Position numbers and translations under genes: made by a program. The notes under the pieces were generated by a model. That model saw only the letters and a list, made by a program, of their open reading frames with translations, searched no databases and was not told the origin of the DNA. Positions 37,001 to 46,800 of a DNA stretch of 64,000 bases are shown here, one piece after another (position 1 is the first letter of the stretch; every line of letters begins with the position of its first letter). Source of the DNA: Paralvinella palmiformis (Eukaryota > Annelida > Polychaeta > Terebellida > Alvinellidae); assembly GCA_025642065.1 (NCBI GenBank), contig JAODUP010000012.1:1708501-1772500 (forward strand), in the 5' to 3' direction.

Positions 37001-39163
37001 GATTTTAATAAATTTCCACTGTATGCTTTAACCAGAAAAAGCATTATATAAAATATAACAGCAAAAAGGTAGCATTTAGTCACTGTATATAAGAGCCTGC
37101 AAGTCAATGATGAATAAGCACTATATAAACTTGTACAATAATAATCACTCACCCTGTGTGAATATCGAAACGGCATTCTTTTCAATATAATCCACTCTTA
37201 TTTGTATAATGTGAGCACTCTGGAACAATCTACCATACTTGTTTAAACCTTTACAGCAAGAGATAAATAATCCAAAGTTACATTTCTCTTCATTTGCTTA
37301 ATTATAATGCTTATTTAACATTATTGTAAACTAATAATTTGATAGTAAAGACATTTATGAAATGACAGAATATTTTACAATGCTCATTTAAAATATATTT
37401 TCTCCCAAATTATTATTATCATGTTCCAATTAGTCTAATAACCTCAAAAACTAAATTTTATTCATATGCATTTTGCAGGAAAATATATGGTCCACATATA
37501 TGTGGGGATGCACTTGATATCGACCCAATTCATAATCATATAGTGACAGGTTCTTGGAGAAGGGAAGATGTGTTAGAGGTAGGAATTGTTTACACACACA
37601 CACACACACACCTTTCCACAATAAATAGATGAAACAGGAAAAGATTTGTCTTAATTTATTTTTACTATTTCATTTCTTTTGCAAACTCTTTTGTTTTTAA
37701 ATTCAATTACAGATCTGGCATTTTGAAAGTGCTGAAAAAATCAAAACAGTTCCTCAAGATCCAAGCACAAATAGCATGGTAGGTAACAAACATAGAATTT
37801 TCACACACATATACAATATATATATATATATATATGGCTTCCAGTTATTGAATCTGATCCATCTCTGCCAACCAGCTGCTAATGTTTATAATCCAGATTC
37901 TGATCCATTTTAGCCAACTAGCATGTTGTTTATTACTAGGTTTAGTCAGTCAGTAAGTGATTTTAGATAGTCATGGATTCAAACCATGGACCTTGCCTCT
38001 TAAAATGTGTGTGTATGTGTGTGTTACCCTTCTGTGAAAAGACAGTGACATAGAGAATCATGAATACCAACTCTAGATAATTAATTAGGGGACTGATGTA
38101 TGTGACTGTGAAAGCGGTGTTGGCAGTTTTATTCTTTGTGGCATAGCACCGGAAAATACTGGTTATAGTCATCCTAGAAATATTCCACAAAATGTGAACT
38201 GAAAAATATTGAGAAACAATTACAGAGAATTTATTTAGTTTCTTATTCACTGAATTTCGCACTGAACAGTATTATATATATATATATATAAAACAAAATA
38301 CTATTGGCATAACACTATTTACTCATGAATTATTATAAGCAGTCAACAATATTGTTAATTTATCACTCATGTTTGCTTGAACCACACAGATATTAAATGG
38401 ATGATTTTGTAGAAATAAACAGGGTGCTTATAATGCAAACCTCCAGATATGTTTTCAGATTCCAGGCATACATGTGTTCGTAAGGTTTTCCTGCAGTATT
38501 TCCCTCCGACTCACCAAAGTGCTCAGCCAAGCATTCACCCTTACTGAAATCAGTCAAACACGTTTACTTACAGATATTATAAGAAGTTTTAACTTCTCAC
38601 TGATTTTCCCCCCTTTGTCCTCTATAGCTATACAGCGCCCAATGGCTCGGTAAGGAGAATATTATGTGTGGTGGATGCAACCCAAACATGGCTAAAATAA
38701 TAGACAGAGGAACTCTGAATGTAAGTATGCTGTGATTTTTATCAAAATTGTTTCTATCTTTTTTCCCAAACCTCATTAGCTATTGTAGGTATTAAAACTG
38801 ATAGGTTTTGTAGTTATGTTATCTGTCATTGATTGCTGACCATTTCTAAATGTTAGATGCAGTGGAATTAATCATTGCGGAAATGTTTTTTTTTACTAGC
38901 AAGATTTCATTTACCAAAAAGGAAAACAATAATCCGAAAATACAGACATTTTGTATGCTGATATCCATTATCTAGCTGCAGGCAAACAGATCAATTTGTG
39001 TTCTGTAATGCATTATTCCTGTTCATATTTCCAGACTGTTGGACAGCTGGTGGATCTGGCTTCTGGTGTGTATTGCATGGATCACGACCATCAGATTAGG
39101 CCAAAGATTGCAGCTGGAGCAAGTAATAAGGTTTACATCATGAAAATGGAGAAGAGACAATGA
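13189..39163 (+). CDS. Seven-bladed WD40-repeat protein, 10 exons, 371 aa
   Basis: Exons: 13189-13325, 27668-27779, 29095-29239, 31543-31735, 33838-33946, 35429-35460, 37479-37578, 37713-37778, 38628-38720, 39035-39163. Every junction has GT/AG and matching phase, and the total is 372 codons including TGA. The start ATG (13189) follows an in-frame TAG and opens MQSQSQRRASQALSIASDIL. Residues 1-55 look disordered. Seven propeller blades follow, with d-strand signatures GAIKLYN, GHIKFWH, PQLYLYD, DTVQFWD, DVLEIWH, MAKIIDR and NKVYIMK. There is no signal peptide, membrane segment or fused enzyme domain. WD40 propellers usually act as protein-binding scaffolds. I recognise the fold but not the ortholog, so no symbol is given. 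Intron 1 is 14.3 kb and exon 6 only 32 nt. The link from exon 1 to exon 2 is the least certain: it rests on phase, splice sites and an otherwise missing N-terminus. Confidence 0.88.
13540..13782 (-). mobile_element. Truncated copy of the CAGACATGGG-end element family
   Basis: Read on the minus strand it starts CAGACATGGGATCAATTCC and continues with sequence like 'accatgagtatgtagccc' and 'aggattgtcacggaagaaat'. These recur in the fuller copies at 60654-61672 and 54843-55902. The end abuts LINE coding sequence, so it inserted into, or at the edge of, the LINE at 13783-16430. Confidence 0.55.
13783..16430 (-). mobile_element. LINE ORF2 relic, split by a hAT-like insertion
   Basis: In minus-strand translation, at about 16030-15900 KDLGIKMSDTLSFTNHIE is visible. 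It is followed by ENVQNLATRGL and LPTLKY (15480-15360). Beyond the insertion, at 13890-13783, come NVNSLKYFP and VTAPNMNTFEHMLEK. This is the usual order in the C-terminal third of Jockey/CR1-type reverse transcriptases. Weak RT sequence extends up to 16430. Stops and frameshifts are many. It lies antisense in intron 1 of the WD40 gene and is interrupted by 13926-15239. Confidence 0.72.
13926..15239. mobile_element. hAT-like non-autonomous element with 8-bp target duplication
   Basis: The ends are CAGGGTTGGCAGG and, read inward from the right, CAGGGTTGGAGTTTAACCC. They are flanked by gttatgtc (13918-13925) and gttatatc (15240-15247), an 8-bp target duplication with one mismatch, as expected for hAT. 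The 1314-bp interior has no transposase. The element sits inside the LINE relic, whose coding blocks resume on either side. Confidence 0.78.
16745..16783. repeat. (TA)n microsatellite
   Basis: Uninterrupted TA run in intron 1 of the WD40 gene. Confidence 0.95.
18295..18366. repeat. (GT)n(TA)n microsatellite
   Basis: A short GT run leads into a long TA run, the longest simple repeat in this intron. Confidence 0.95.
21120..22345 (-). mobile_element. LINE reverse-transcriptase relic
   Basis: On the minus strand, 22330-21830 carries a pre-RT region with SSNSAGGPDGFPAILLKKC. Next comes GVGGK-like GIGGKVGTWIHNFLSDRTQS, then VPQGTVLGPILF and SSFADDTRVL with the FADD catalytic motif (21602-21342). 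At 21276-21170 KDLGVKMSHILTFIEHID follows. This is the order of Jockey/CR1-type ORF2. Frames shift between blocks and stops are present, so it is inactive. It is a sister copy of the LINE at 13783-16430, with which it shares nucleotide stretches such as 'gagacatggctacatgtattg'. Confidence 0.85.
22640..23345 (+). mobile_element. L2/CR1-like LINE 3' end
   Basis: The plus-strand frame from 22649 contains VHAFVTSRIDYCNSILCG, ARIVTNTRKHDHITPIL and LHWLPVRQLIHFKILL. After a frameshift it resumes as FSVAA, LWNRLLSDIRNVSSLEHFKS and LKTHLF. The 3' tail 'gtacagcgcctttgaatggc' with repeated 'actttattaaata' units is typical of such elements. Only the C-terminal third is left. Confidence 0.85.
23350..26760. 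other. WD40 gene intron 1, distal unrecognised part
   Basis: Holds a TA microsatellite at 23370-23404, a GT run at 25742-25781, poly-C/CA at 25964-25991 and GT/G at 26072-26097. Short hydrophobic frames near 26344-26719 (minus) have no recognised motif. No exon found. Confidence 0.4.
25742..25781. repeat. (GT)n microsatellite
   Basis: Nearly pure GT run in intron 1 of the WD40 gene. Confidence 0.95.
26768..26960 (+). mobile_element. tRNA-derived SINE (family 1)
   Basis: The head contains an A-box-like 'gtggcctaactggtacc' and a B-box-like 'gggttcaaagcccg' at tRNA spacing. These are followed by a tail 'ggcccatttagcctacc' and 'gtggccataaaacatcaata'. The same body is found in reverse at 43496-43666 and 8420-8578. 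It is a SINE rather than a tRNA gene, since no cloverleaf is completed and the tail is shared among copies. Confidence 0.8.
30980..31020. repeat. (CA)n(TA)n microsatellite
   Basis: A CA run passes into a TA run in intron 3 of the WD40 gene. A 79-codon frame across it is accidental. Confidence 0.95.
32825..32857. repeat. (TA)n microsatellite
   Basis: Uninterrupted TA run in intron 4 of the WD40 gene. Confidence 0.95.
34600..35060 (+). mobile_element. LINE reverse-transcriptase C-terminal relic
   Basis: The plus strand shows IASNDIAKLHCVQYCLARVV, then a block like HFIGSLFN (the usual HWLPV block, decayed) in shifting frames. This is the 'kLQrvQNcLARVVT' region of non-LTR retrotransposons. It lies in intron 5 of the WD40 gene and is heavily degraded. 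Confidence 0.6.
35526..36425 (+). mobile_element. Non-autonomous pogo-like element, about 900 bp, TA-flanked
   Basis: The left end is CCATATATACTCCCGTATAAG and the right end, read inward, CCGCATATATGG, each next to TA. The interior shares several stretches, in reverse orientation, with the pogo-like element at 7042-8286 (for example 'gggagttctcagaagc' and 'ccaaactgttatttgg'). No transposase frame remains. Two internal duplications are visible: 'cacatctctgcctactagtc' in tandem at 35943-36000, and a 'gctgtgaaacaat' block at 35866 and 36159. It sits in intron 6 of the WD40 gene, 66 bases after the 32-nt exon. Confidence 0.7.
36430..37478. other. WD40 gene intron 6, remainder
   Basis: AT-rich, with a moderately GC-richer patch at 36840-36960 that looks like repeat-derived sequence but which I cannot classify. 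No coding content seen. Confidence 0.35.
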
Positions 39164-39737
39164 TTAGATCACCAATCAGTCAGTGGAAATGTTATTTGTC
39201 GCAATTAATTAATGATAGCATGCAGTATATTTTCATACCTGCCTGACATGTTTAAGAAATGTATTCTTGCTGTGCCAAATCAAATTAGTCAGCATGCTGT
39301 TTCAGCACTTTAAAAAAACTGTACATTTACAGATCTGATTGAAGTGTCCTCTGTAGACATTGGGGCTAAAATTGTATGTCTTGCACTCTGTAATTAAAGG
39401 GATAGTCCACTGTGCACCATTAAATAAGCATAGATGAATCTGTATTTTTGTTGAAAATTATGTATCTTGATGTAGGTTTTCTTACTGCTACAAAATGAAA
39501 TAACAGTTAATGGTGACAAAGTGCCTTAACTTCATTATAATTGTAAATATTTCACTTGCCACATAAAGAAGCCAGATTGTTATAATTTCCCTTTTCAGCA
39601 GTGCTTCTTTAAGAAAAAATTGAATTAATATTCCTGTGATGCTGTATTTAACAATCACCTATTGCTGTTTTTAATTTCAAAATTGGTATATCTAACACGA
39701 GCTGCTGATAAAGCTTGCACTCTAACAGTGTGCTGTT

Positions 39738-40609
39738 AAATCATTTTATATTTCATAGAATTGACACATTATGTAAAAATATGGATGTTTGTTGTAAATG
39801 TCTACTCTCATTATAACTGCCAGAATTTCATCATAATTCTGCTCTAATGTTCTTTGTTATTGTGTAAACTTGTAGCATTTTGTTAATGTTGACATTGCAT
39901 ATTTGAGCTATAACAGTTGATGTGCTATTTGAAGCAGATTTTGTTGCCATTTTTCTGTTTACTAATGTTGTTATTGTTACCATTATGAATAAATGAAATG
40001 TTATAAATCATATTTGGTAACATTGTTTCTTGGTTATTGAAAAACATAACAATATAGTTAAATGCTAAAAATATGTACTTAGATAAACAAATATAGCTGT
40101 GCTTCTTGGGGAAAACAATAAAACAAATACATGTGAAAAATGTCAAATATATTCTTCAGTTTTTGTGTTTACATCCACAATAACAAATCATTTTATATTT
40201 CATAGAATTGACACATTATGTAAAAATATGGATGTTTGTTGTAAATGTCTACTCTCATTATAACTGCCAGAATTTCATCATAATTCTGCTCTATTGTTAT
40301 TTGTTATTGTGTAACCTTGTAGCATTTTGTTAATGTTGACATTGCATATTTGAGCTATAACAGTTGGTGTGCTATTTGAAGCAGATTTTGTTGCCATTTT
40401 TATGTTTACTAATGTTGTTATTGTTACCATTATGAATAAATGTATAAATCATATTTGGTAACATTGTTTCTTGAAAAACGTAACAATATAGTTAAATGCT
40501 AAAAATATGTACTTAGATAAACAAATATAGCTGTGCTTCTTGAGAAAACAATAAAATAAATACATTGTAAAATATATTCTTCGGTTTTTGTGTTTACATC
40601 CACAATAAC
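39738..40609. repeat. Imperfect tandem duplication of 3'-flank sequence (units 39738-40184 and 40185-40609)
   Basis: From 'aaatcattttatatttcata' to 'gtttacatccacaataac' the sequence occurs twice head to tail, 447 and 425 bases, with scattered substitutions and small deletions. Each unit contains AATAAA hexamers. It lies between the convergent WD40 and Tantalus-like genes and covers the likely 3' end of the WD40 transcript. Confidence 0.9.
39988..39993 (+). terminator. Candidate poly(A) signal of the WD40 gene
   Basis: AATAAA about 825 bases after the stop codon. Further AATAAA copies occur at 40117-40122 and in the second duplicated unit, so alternative 3' ends are possible. Confidence 0.4.
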
Positions 40610-40668
40610 CAAGATAAGTTTCTTATATTTAAAAATAACTGATAATAACAACATATAATCTCATTACA

Positions 40669-40674
40669 TTTAAT
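40669..40674 (-). terminator. Candidate poly(A) signal of the Tantalus-like gene
   Basis: TTTAAT on the plus strand is ATTAAA on the minus strand, about 170 bases beyond the stop codon. ATTAAA is a common variant signal. No AATAAA was seen closer to the stop. Confidence 0.35.
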
Positions 40675-40841
40675 GTATACAACAATAGAAGACACAACAT
40701 ATGATTACATGGATAAATTAATAGAAACCACACTATCTAGTTTAAACACCTCGGAAGTGTCTTAAAAATTATTTGTAAACTTTTTAGAAAATATCCTTAG
40801 TAAGTAAAGATATCCAGAAAATATTTTGTACTGCTCCAGTT

Positions 40842-43800
40842 TCAACTTGAATCAAGTGCTGCATCCAATTCTGACAACTTTTTGGCCAGTAATGTTGAGA
40901 ATTTTTCGTCTTCCACGGCAGTAGGTGGTTTCCAACCCTGTTGCAAGGCCTTCCTGTGTCGTTTGTTCAGACGTTTCTTTGTGTAAAAGTCATCAAAATT
41001 AATGTTTCGTTGAAGTCGCCTCCTGGACATTATAGCTCCAACTTTCAGTGAATTTTTAACTGGCTGCTCATATATTGTCTCCCAGCCTTTTTCAACTGGC
41101 ATCTGAGATTTCCAAAGCTTATTTAGATAAATATCATTAATCATCTCTGCTGAGCATGCTTTTCTTTCCTGAGAATTTCTCTTTCTAACAACAGATTTGG
41201 GTGAACACTGCACTCTCTCATTCTTATCAATAGGCAATAAGCATTTAGCAACATCAGCATTATCATTTTCATCTTTCTGCACACGAGATGCACATTCTTC
41301 CAATCTGTTGGCTATTCCGTCCTCATCTTTATTTGAACTAGTGTCTGGCTGAAGCCTGTCTCCAGTTCCATCACTTCTCTTCGGGTTAGACCTGTATATT
41401 TCTAATGATTTCCGAAATAAACGTTTCGATCTTCTTGCACCAGATAAAATATCTGCTTCGTTCCTCGCAGTTTCTGTGATAGAACTTGGTAACTCTTCAA
41501 ATGTGCTGATAACTTCAAAGTCACTGGACCGTCTTCTTCGAACTTTTTTCTTTTTCTGCTCCATCTTCTGTATAGGTTGCTGCTGATACTCATTACTCTG
41601 AGAGAATATCTGTGAGCATTCACAGTTTGGTTGCACATTCACAGAAGGTAATGGACAATTGATAGTTAAGGGAAGATCCGCTGTAGTTACAGAAATGCTA
41701 GAACTAATATCATCTATCACACCAAAGGACCAGTCAAATTTGTGGTTGAAATCATTGGCTTGACAGGAGTTCTTTCTTGTCTGTTTCACTGCTAGACACT
41801 CTGCGGACAATGTGGGCTCATCTGTATTGTGAAAATAAGAAATACACATCACAATAAAAAACTACGAACATTTGTAACAAAGCTAACAGCCTAACATTTG
41901 CCTGTCTCAATTATTTTATTCCAAGCCATAACAGACATGTTTGATCATTGTCTATCAATGTCCATTACAAATCAAATCAAAATCCCCAATGGACACTTTA
42001 TAGTGGGAACAGATCTTTTAAGGGAACATAAACATTTTCAAGGGAGGGGGAATTCAAAATCCTCAAAACAGTAGACCCCCAATATTTTTGATCTCCCTTT
42101 GTTGCCAATGCTTGATCCACCTATTTATTAACATGGTTCCCACAGCCAAGGAAATATTATTTTCCAGGACTTTTCCAGGACAAAATTACCATTTCCCAGA
42201 ACAAAGTATACAAGATTCAAAGGTATGTGTGAAAAAGCATATCATATTTATTCAATGCAAGATCGATTATTGACATTTTTATGGTACAGCCTCCTCCTCA
42301 CCCCTTCTAGCTGTCTGATCTACCCACTTTTATTTAAATTTTAATTAACATGGCACATCAAGACTATGTACCAGTACTCTTTTTCTTCTACAACCAGTTT
42401 TCTTCTACAGGCATAATATTTATTATTTTTTGTTCGAAGTGGATTTTTTTCACAGGCAATATTTTTTCCAGGACATTTCATGATATTGTAAACTTCAAGG
42501 ACATTTCCAGGACCTGGAAAATGAATTTGTTATTTTCCAGGATGCATGGGAATCCTGTTTTAAGCACCGAGGGAGGGTTTGATTATTATGTTCTCATTAT
42601 ATTCCCATTAACCACTGAAATTACTATACCATAGCTGTTTTTCCACCAAATTTGGCACATTGCTCAGAGTTTACTTTACAAGACCTGGTATAATTCACTA
42701 ACTGTCCAAATTCTTTTTGAATTTGTACTAAATTAGAACCCGAAACATGAGGCAAATATTACAAAATATCAATGTAATGAGACCCACTGGTACCACTCTT
42801 ATTTTGAACCTGCTCTTACAATGAATATGTTTACTTGCCATCTGATTTGTTTCATATCTAAATCACTCAATCAACTTTGTGATATTACTCAATAATAGAT
42901 TTGTTTACACATATTTGTTTCTTTGTTGAAATGGGAATATTTCATCCCAGATCATGGATTTGACTCAATTCATGATGTTGTTAGCAATAGCTTAAATATG
43001 AGGAAGTATAAAATATTTGGTGAAATTATAGGTCACCAAGAAGTGAATGTTTACAATTTTGAGACACTAGTAATACTCATTGAGAACCACTGAATGTTCA
43101 ATCCGTTCTTCTCTTATGGATATCCCTTCTTCATATGTTCGTATGCAAGAGAGTTGTCTGATCATACAGTAATTTTAATTTACTTCTACTTTCTGCAACT
43201 TTTATTAAACAAATATCACAGATGGTACAACATGTTTGTACTGACCAACTTTCTTTCTCCACAACAGGTCATGCTCCCCTCCCCAGATCTGTGCTGAGGT
43301 AAAGGGGTAAACCTGTCATTCAACTACAATATCAACGCTACAGATGCAGGTGACTGTTGCCATAAACACTCACCACTAATTACACAAGGTTACACAATGT
43401 GAAGTAACACCATCATTCTAATTGTGATGTTCAACAATACTGACACCGAGCTACAGAATGATATACAGTGTATCCTACCAATATGGCACCCATTGGTGAT
43501 GATGATGATAGATGTTTTATGGCCATTTTTGCGCACATGGTAGGCTAAATGGAGCGAGTGACCTCCAAAGATAAATCACCCTTCAGATATGCCCTCACCA
43601 AGATTTGAACTCAGATGGTAGTGATCTGAGATCCAACACACTACCAATTAGACCACGGAGGCACCCAATGGCACCCATCAAATTAATCCATTTAATAGTG
43701 TTCCCTGTATATTTTAGATCACTAAAAACGTATTCAAACTGAATAGCCAATAAAAAGCAACCATAGTCAATCAGTCAACTAGGCCACATGAAAATGTTTT

Positions 43801-46800
43801 CACAAACTATCTGTACCACACTCAAAATGTTTGACAGGGAGTGAATGATGGTTGTATTTGGTGTGGAAATTTGTCACACTCTAATACGAGTTTGTCTGCA
43901 TAATTATATAGGAATGTATATTTCAGCTGGGTAAATATTGCGTAAAATATAAAGCAAAACAGCACTGTAATATCAAAGTGTTTAGTGAATATCCTTCATG
44001 GATGAATAGGTCCTGTAATTTTGTTTAATAAGAAAATGTAGATGCAATATTCAAAGCCTGTTATTATCAAATTCATAATGGCGGATCACAAGGGAAGTCT
44101 GCAAAATGTTGGCTGTATGTACCAATGCTCTTCTCTTTGATCTGTAGAGAATACTGATAAAGCATCTTCCAAGAGTACAAATTCCGACAGCCTACCTGAT
44201 GACTGATATGTATAAGCAAAGGTTCTAGTATATCATTAGAAACACGTATGAGAGTAAGTGGAGGACCCTGCTGTTACATAATGGCCAACATTACTAAAAC
44301 CTGTGGAATAAAATAGAGTGATAGGTGTTTCAGAAAGACAGCAGCAACCATTTAACATAATCCTTCCTAAACACATAAAATATTATGTTATCCCCAAGAA
44401 GTTATAGACCAATAGTATATTTAAGAGTTTCTCATCTGAACACCCAGTGTAGTCAGCTGGATATGTGAACATATTTTATTTTGATCTGTTGCATCAATAT
44501 TTTATTGATTGTTAAATGTCTTAGAGTAACATTCTAACAGATTGTTATATGAGGGACTATGCTAACTTTATAAATTAACATCATCATCATCAATATCAAC
44601 AAAATCATCAATTATAAAGTGAAAGATCCCAATATTATGAAGCTCCAAAAATATATAACATGACAAGCTTGAGGCTATGCGTGCATGCGTGCACACACAC
44701 ACAGAGAGAGAGAGAGATGAAACAACAATATTAAAAAATTACCAAAAGACTTGTCCAAGTTAAGAACAAATGGGACTTCTGCGGCATTCTGTTCTTCCAC
44801 TACTCCTGCCTCAGTGTCAGCTCCCTGAAAGTGAAATAACTATCGTTATCCATTTAAACGTACACAAGCAAGATCAAATTAGATACTGTAAAAATTAGTA
44901 AAATAAACCCTCATAATATTATTACCTGCCAGTTACTTCAAACATGCTGAAAACCCAGTTTCTGTTTGAAGTATAATACATTTGTAAACCTTTTTGTAGG
45001 AAATCATTTTTGGATTTAAGTAAGGGGAAATATCATTTTTCATTTTATCTTGACACATTCTATTTTAAATTACTGTTTGCATATTTTTAGGATAAAATAA
45101 AGAAGCTGACCATGATTCAACTAGTTAGCCAGTTAGGATTAGGCTTCAGCCTGTTTAGTGTGAGAACTGCGCTTTAGGGCAGGGCAGGGTTATCCCATCT
45201 TTTGGCATGAAGGGCCAAACTGAATAGTTATTTAAACTTAATGATGCATTACAGCAACCTAAAGTAAAGCTACTGCCTCATATTTTCTTACCTTGTTCCA
45301 AACTACAGTGATATACAGACTGTCTATACTATTTCCTGTAAACATCATTATCATGTCCAAATTGGCCCTGCTTGTTTCCAAATTTCCCACATCTAAATCA
45401 ACATTAATTAATTGTAATAAACCAGCCATTGTATATTCTCATTACTGGCTGTCAGAATATCTCATTTCAAGTCGATGTTTTAATTGATAAATTCAACAAA
45501 TATATCTATATTCCACAAGTGGAATATCCAGTCTGATTGATATATGTTTCTGCAAGTGTCTGTGCATTTGACAATTGGTTCTATTGTGTCTGCTGTGCCA
45601 TCACTGGGATTTGATATACATGAACCCGGGTTAGAAGGTAATTAGAATTCGTCACTAATCCACAGGACTAGTAACTTGGAAAATATACTAGTCCTGAGAG
45701 TAATTCACTGGTCCTGACTACACCAAATAAAGTTTATTTCATAATGTGCAAACTTCAATGGTTTTGTATAACAATTAACATTATAAATACACTTTAATAT
45801 CCATTTGAAGAAAAGAAACTACAAGTCATTGGTAGCTGATCCAAAAAGAGCATCTGGTTTCAACTGCTGAAGCCTGGATGAACCCAAGTTTCGGTCAATT
45901 TCTGTTTCGATTGTTTATTTATAAATGGCCTCCAACAAGCAAGTTGTTCAGATTTTTGTTCAAAGGGAAGTTTCATAGGCTACCCAGTGGCTTTGACTTT
46001 CAAATCCAGGTCGTTTATACTAGCCTGTCACATATTTGACTGTGGCACGAAAAGAAATATGGCCGCCTTGACTTCAGTAGGCTTCACTGCATAAGAAGCT
46101 GAATGGCTGTGCATCCTCTGGTTCGTGCAAGCGATGGTTTAACCAGAAACCAGAGCAGGCCAGAAACCGAATGAGCGAGTATGATGAATTCATTGAGAAA
46201 AAACCCTGGGCCAGGATATACCATAAGTGGAATTTCATGCGATGGCGATGATGACACAATGTGCTGTTCCCACTGTCACACATTTTCCCTCAGTGTGCAC
46301 AAACTGTTGGCTGTTCAAAAACATTTTGATGCGGGCGGGGTATGTCCAGCAGATTGATAACTGAAACAGAATGGTTAAATTTGGGCCATAACATGTAGGT
46401 GCAGATGTGACGTTATTCTAGCCTAATAATTGTACTCGCCCGCAGGAAGACTCAAACTCAAAATTTACTAGTCCTGTCAATTTTGTACTCGCCTCGAGCG
46501 AACAGGTGAGTGTTAATTATTTAGAACCCTGTGAACCAATATGTTGGATACAAATGCTATAAACTGACAAACAGATATTTAGTGAAATATTTGGAAAAAT
46601 CTATTATATGATTATCATCCAACTTTGCTGTGATTAACATGACAAATGTCATATTTATTCCAATTGTTACTTAATAATAGGCTTGAGCTCTGTGTATCAA
46701 TATTTAAGTGGCTGTTTGAACAAACTAGCCACCTGTCTAAATTGTACAATACTAATCATCCCATGAAGGGCTGCTTCAGACAAGGTCATCCCATAATATT

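Larger units (their letters stand above)
41822..44742 (-). other. Tantalus-like gene, last intron
   Basis: The donor is TTTTG|GTAATT and the acceptor CAATACAG|ATGAGC. It contains a hAT-like element (42132-42557), a SINE (43496-43666), and a CA/GA microsatellite near 44691-44717. No further exon was recognised. Confidence 0.6.
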
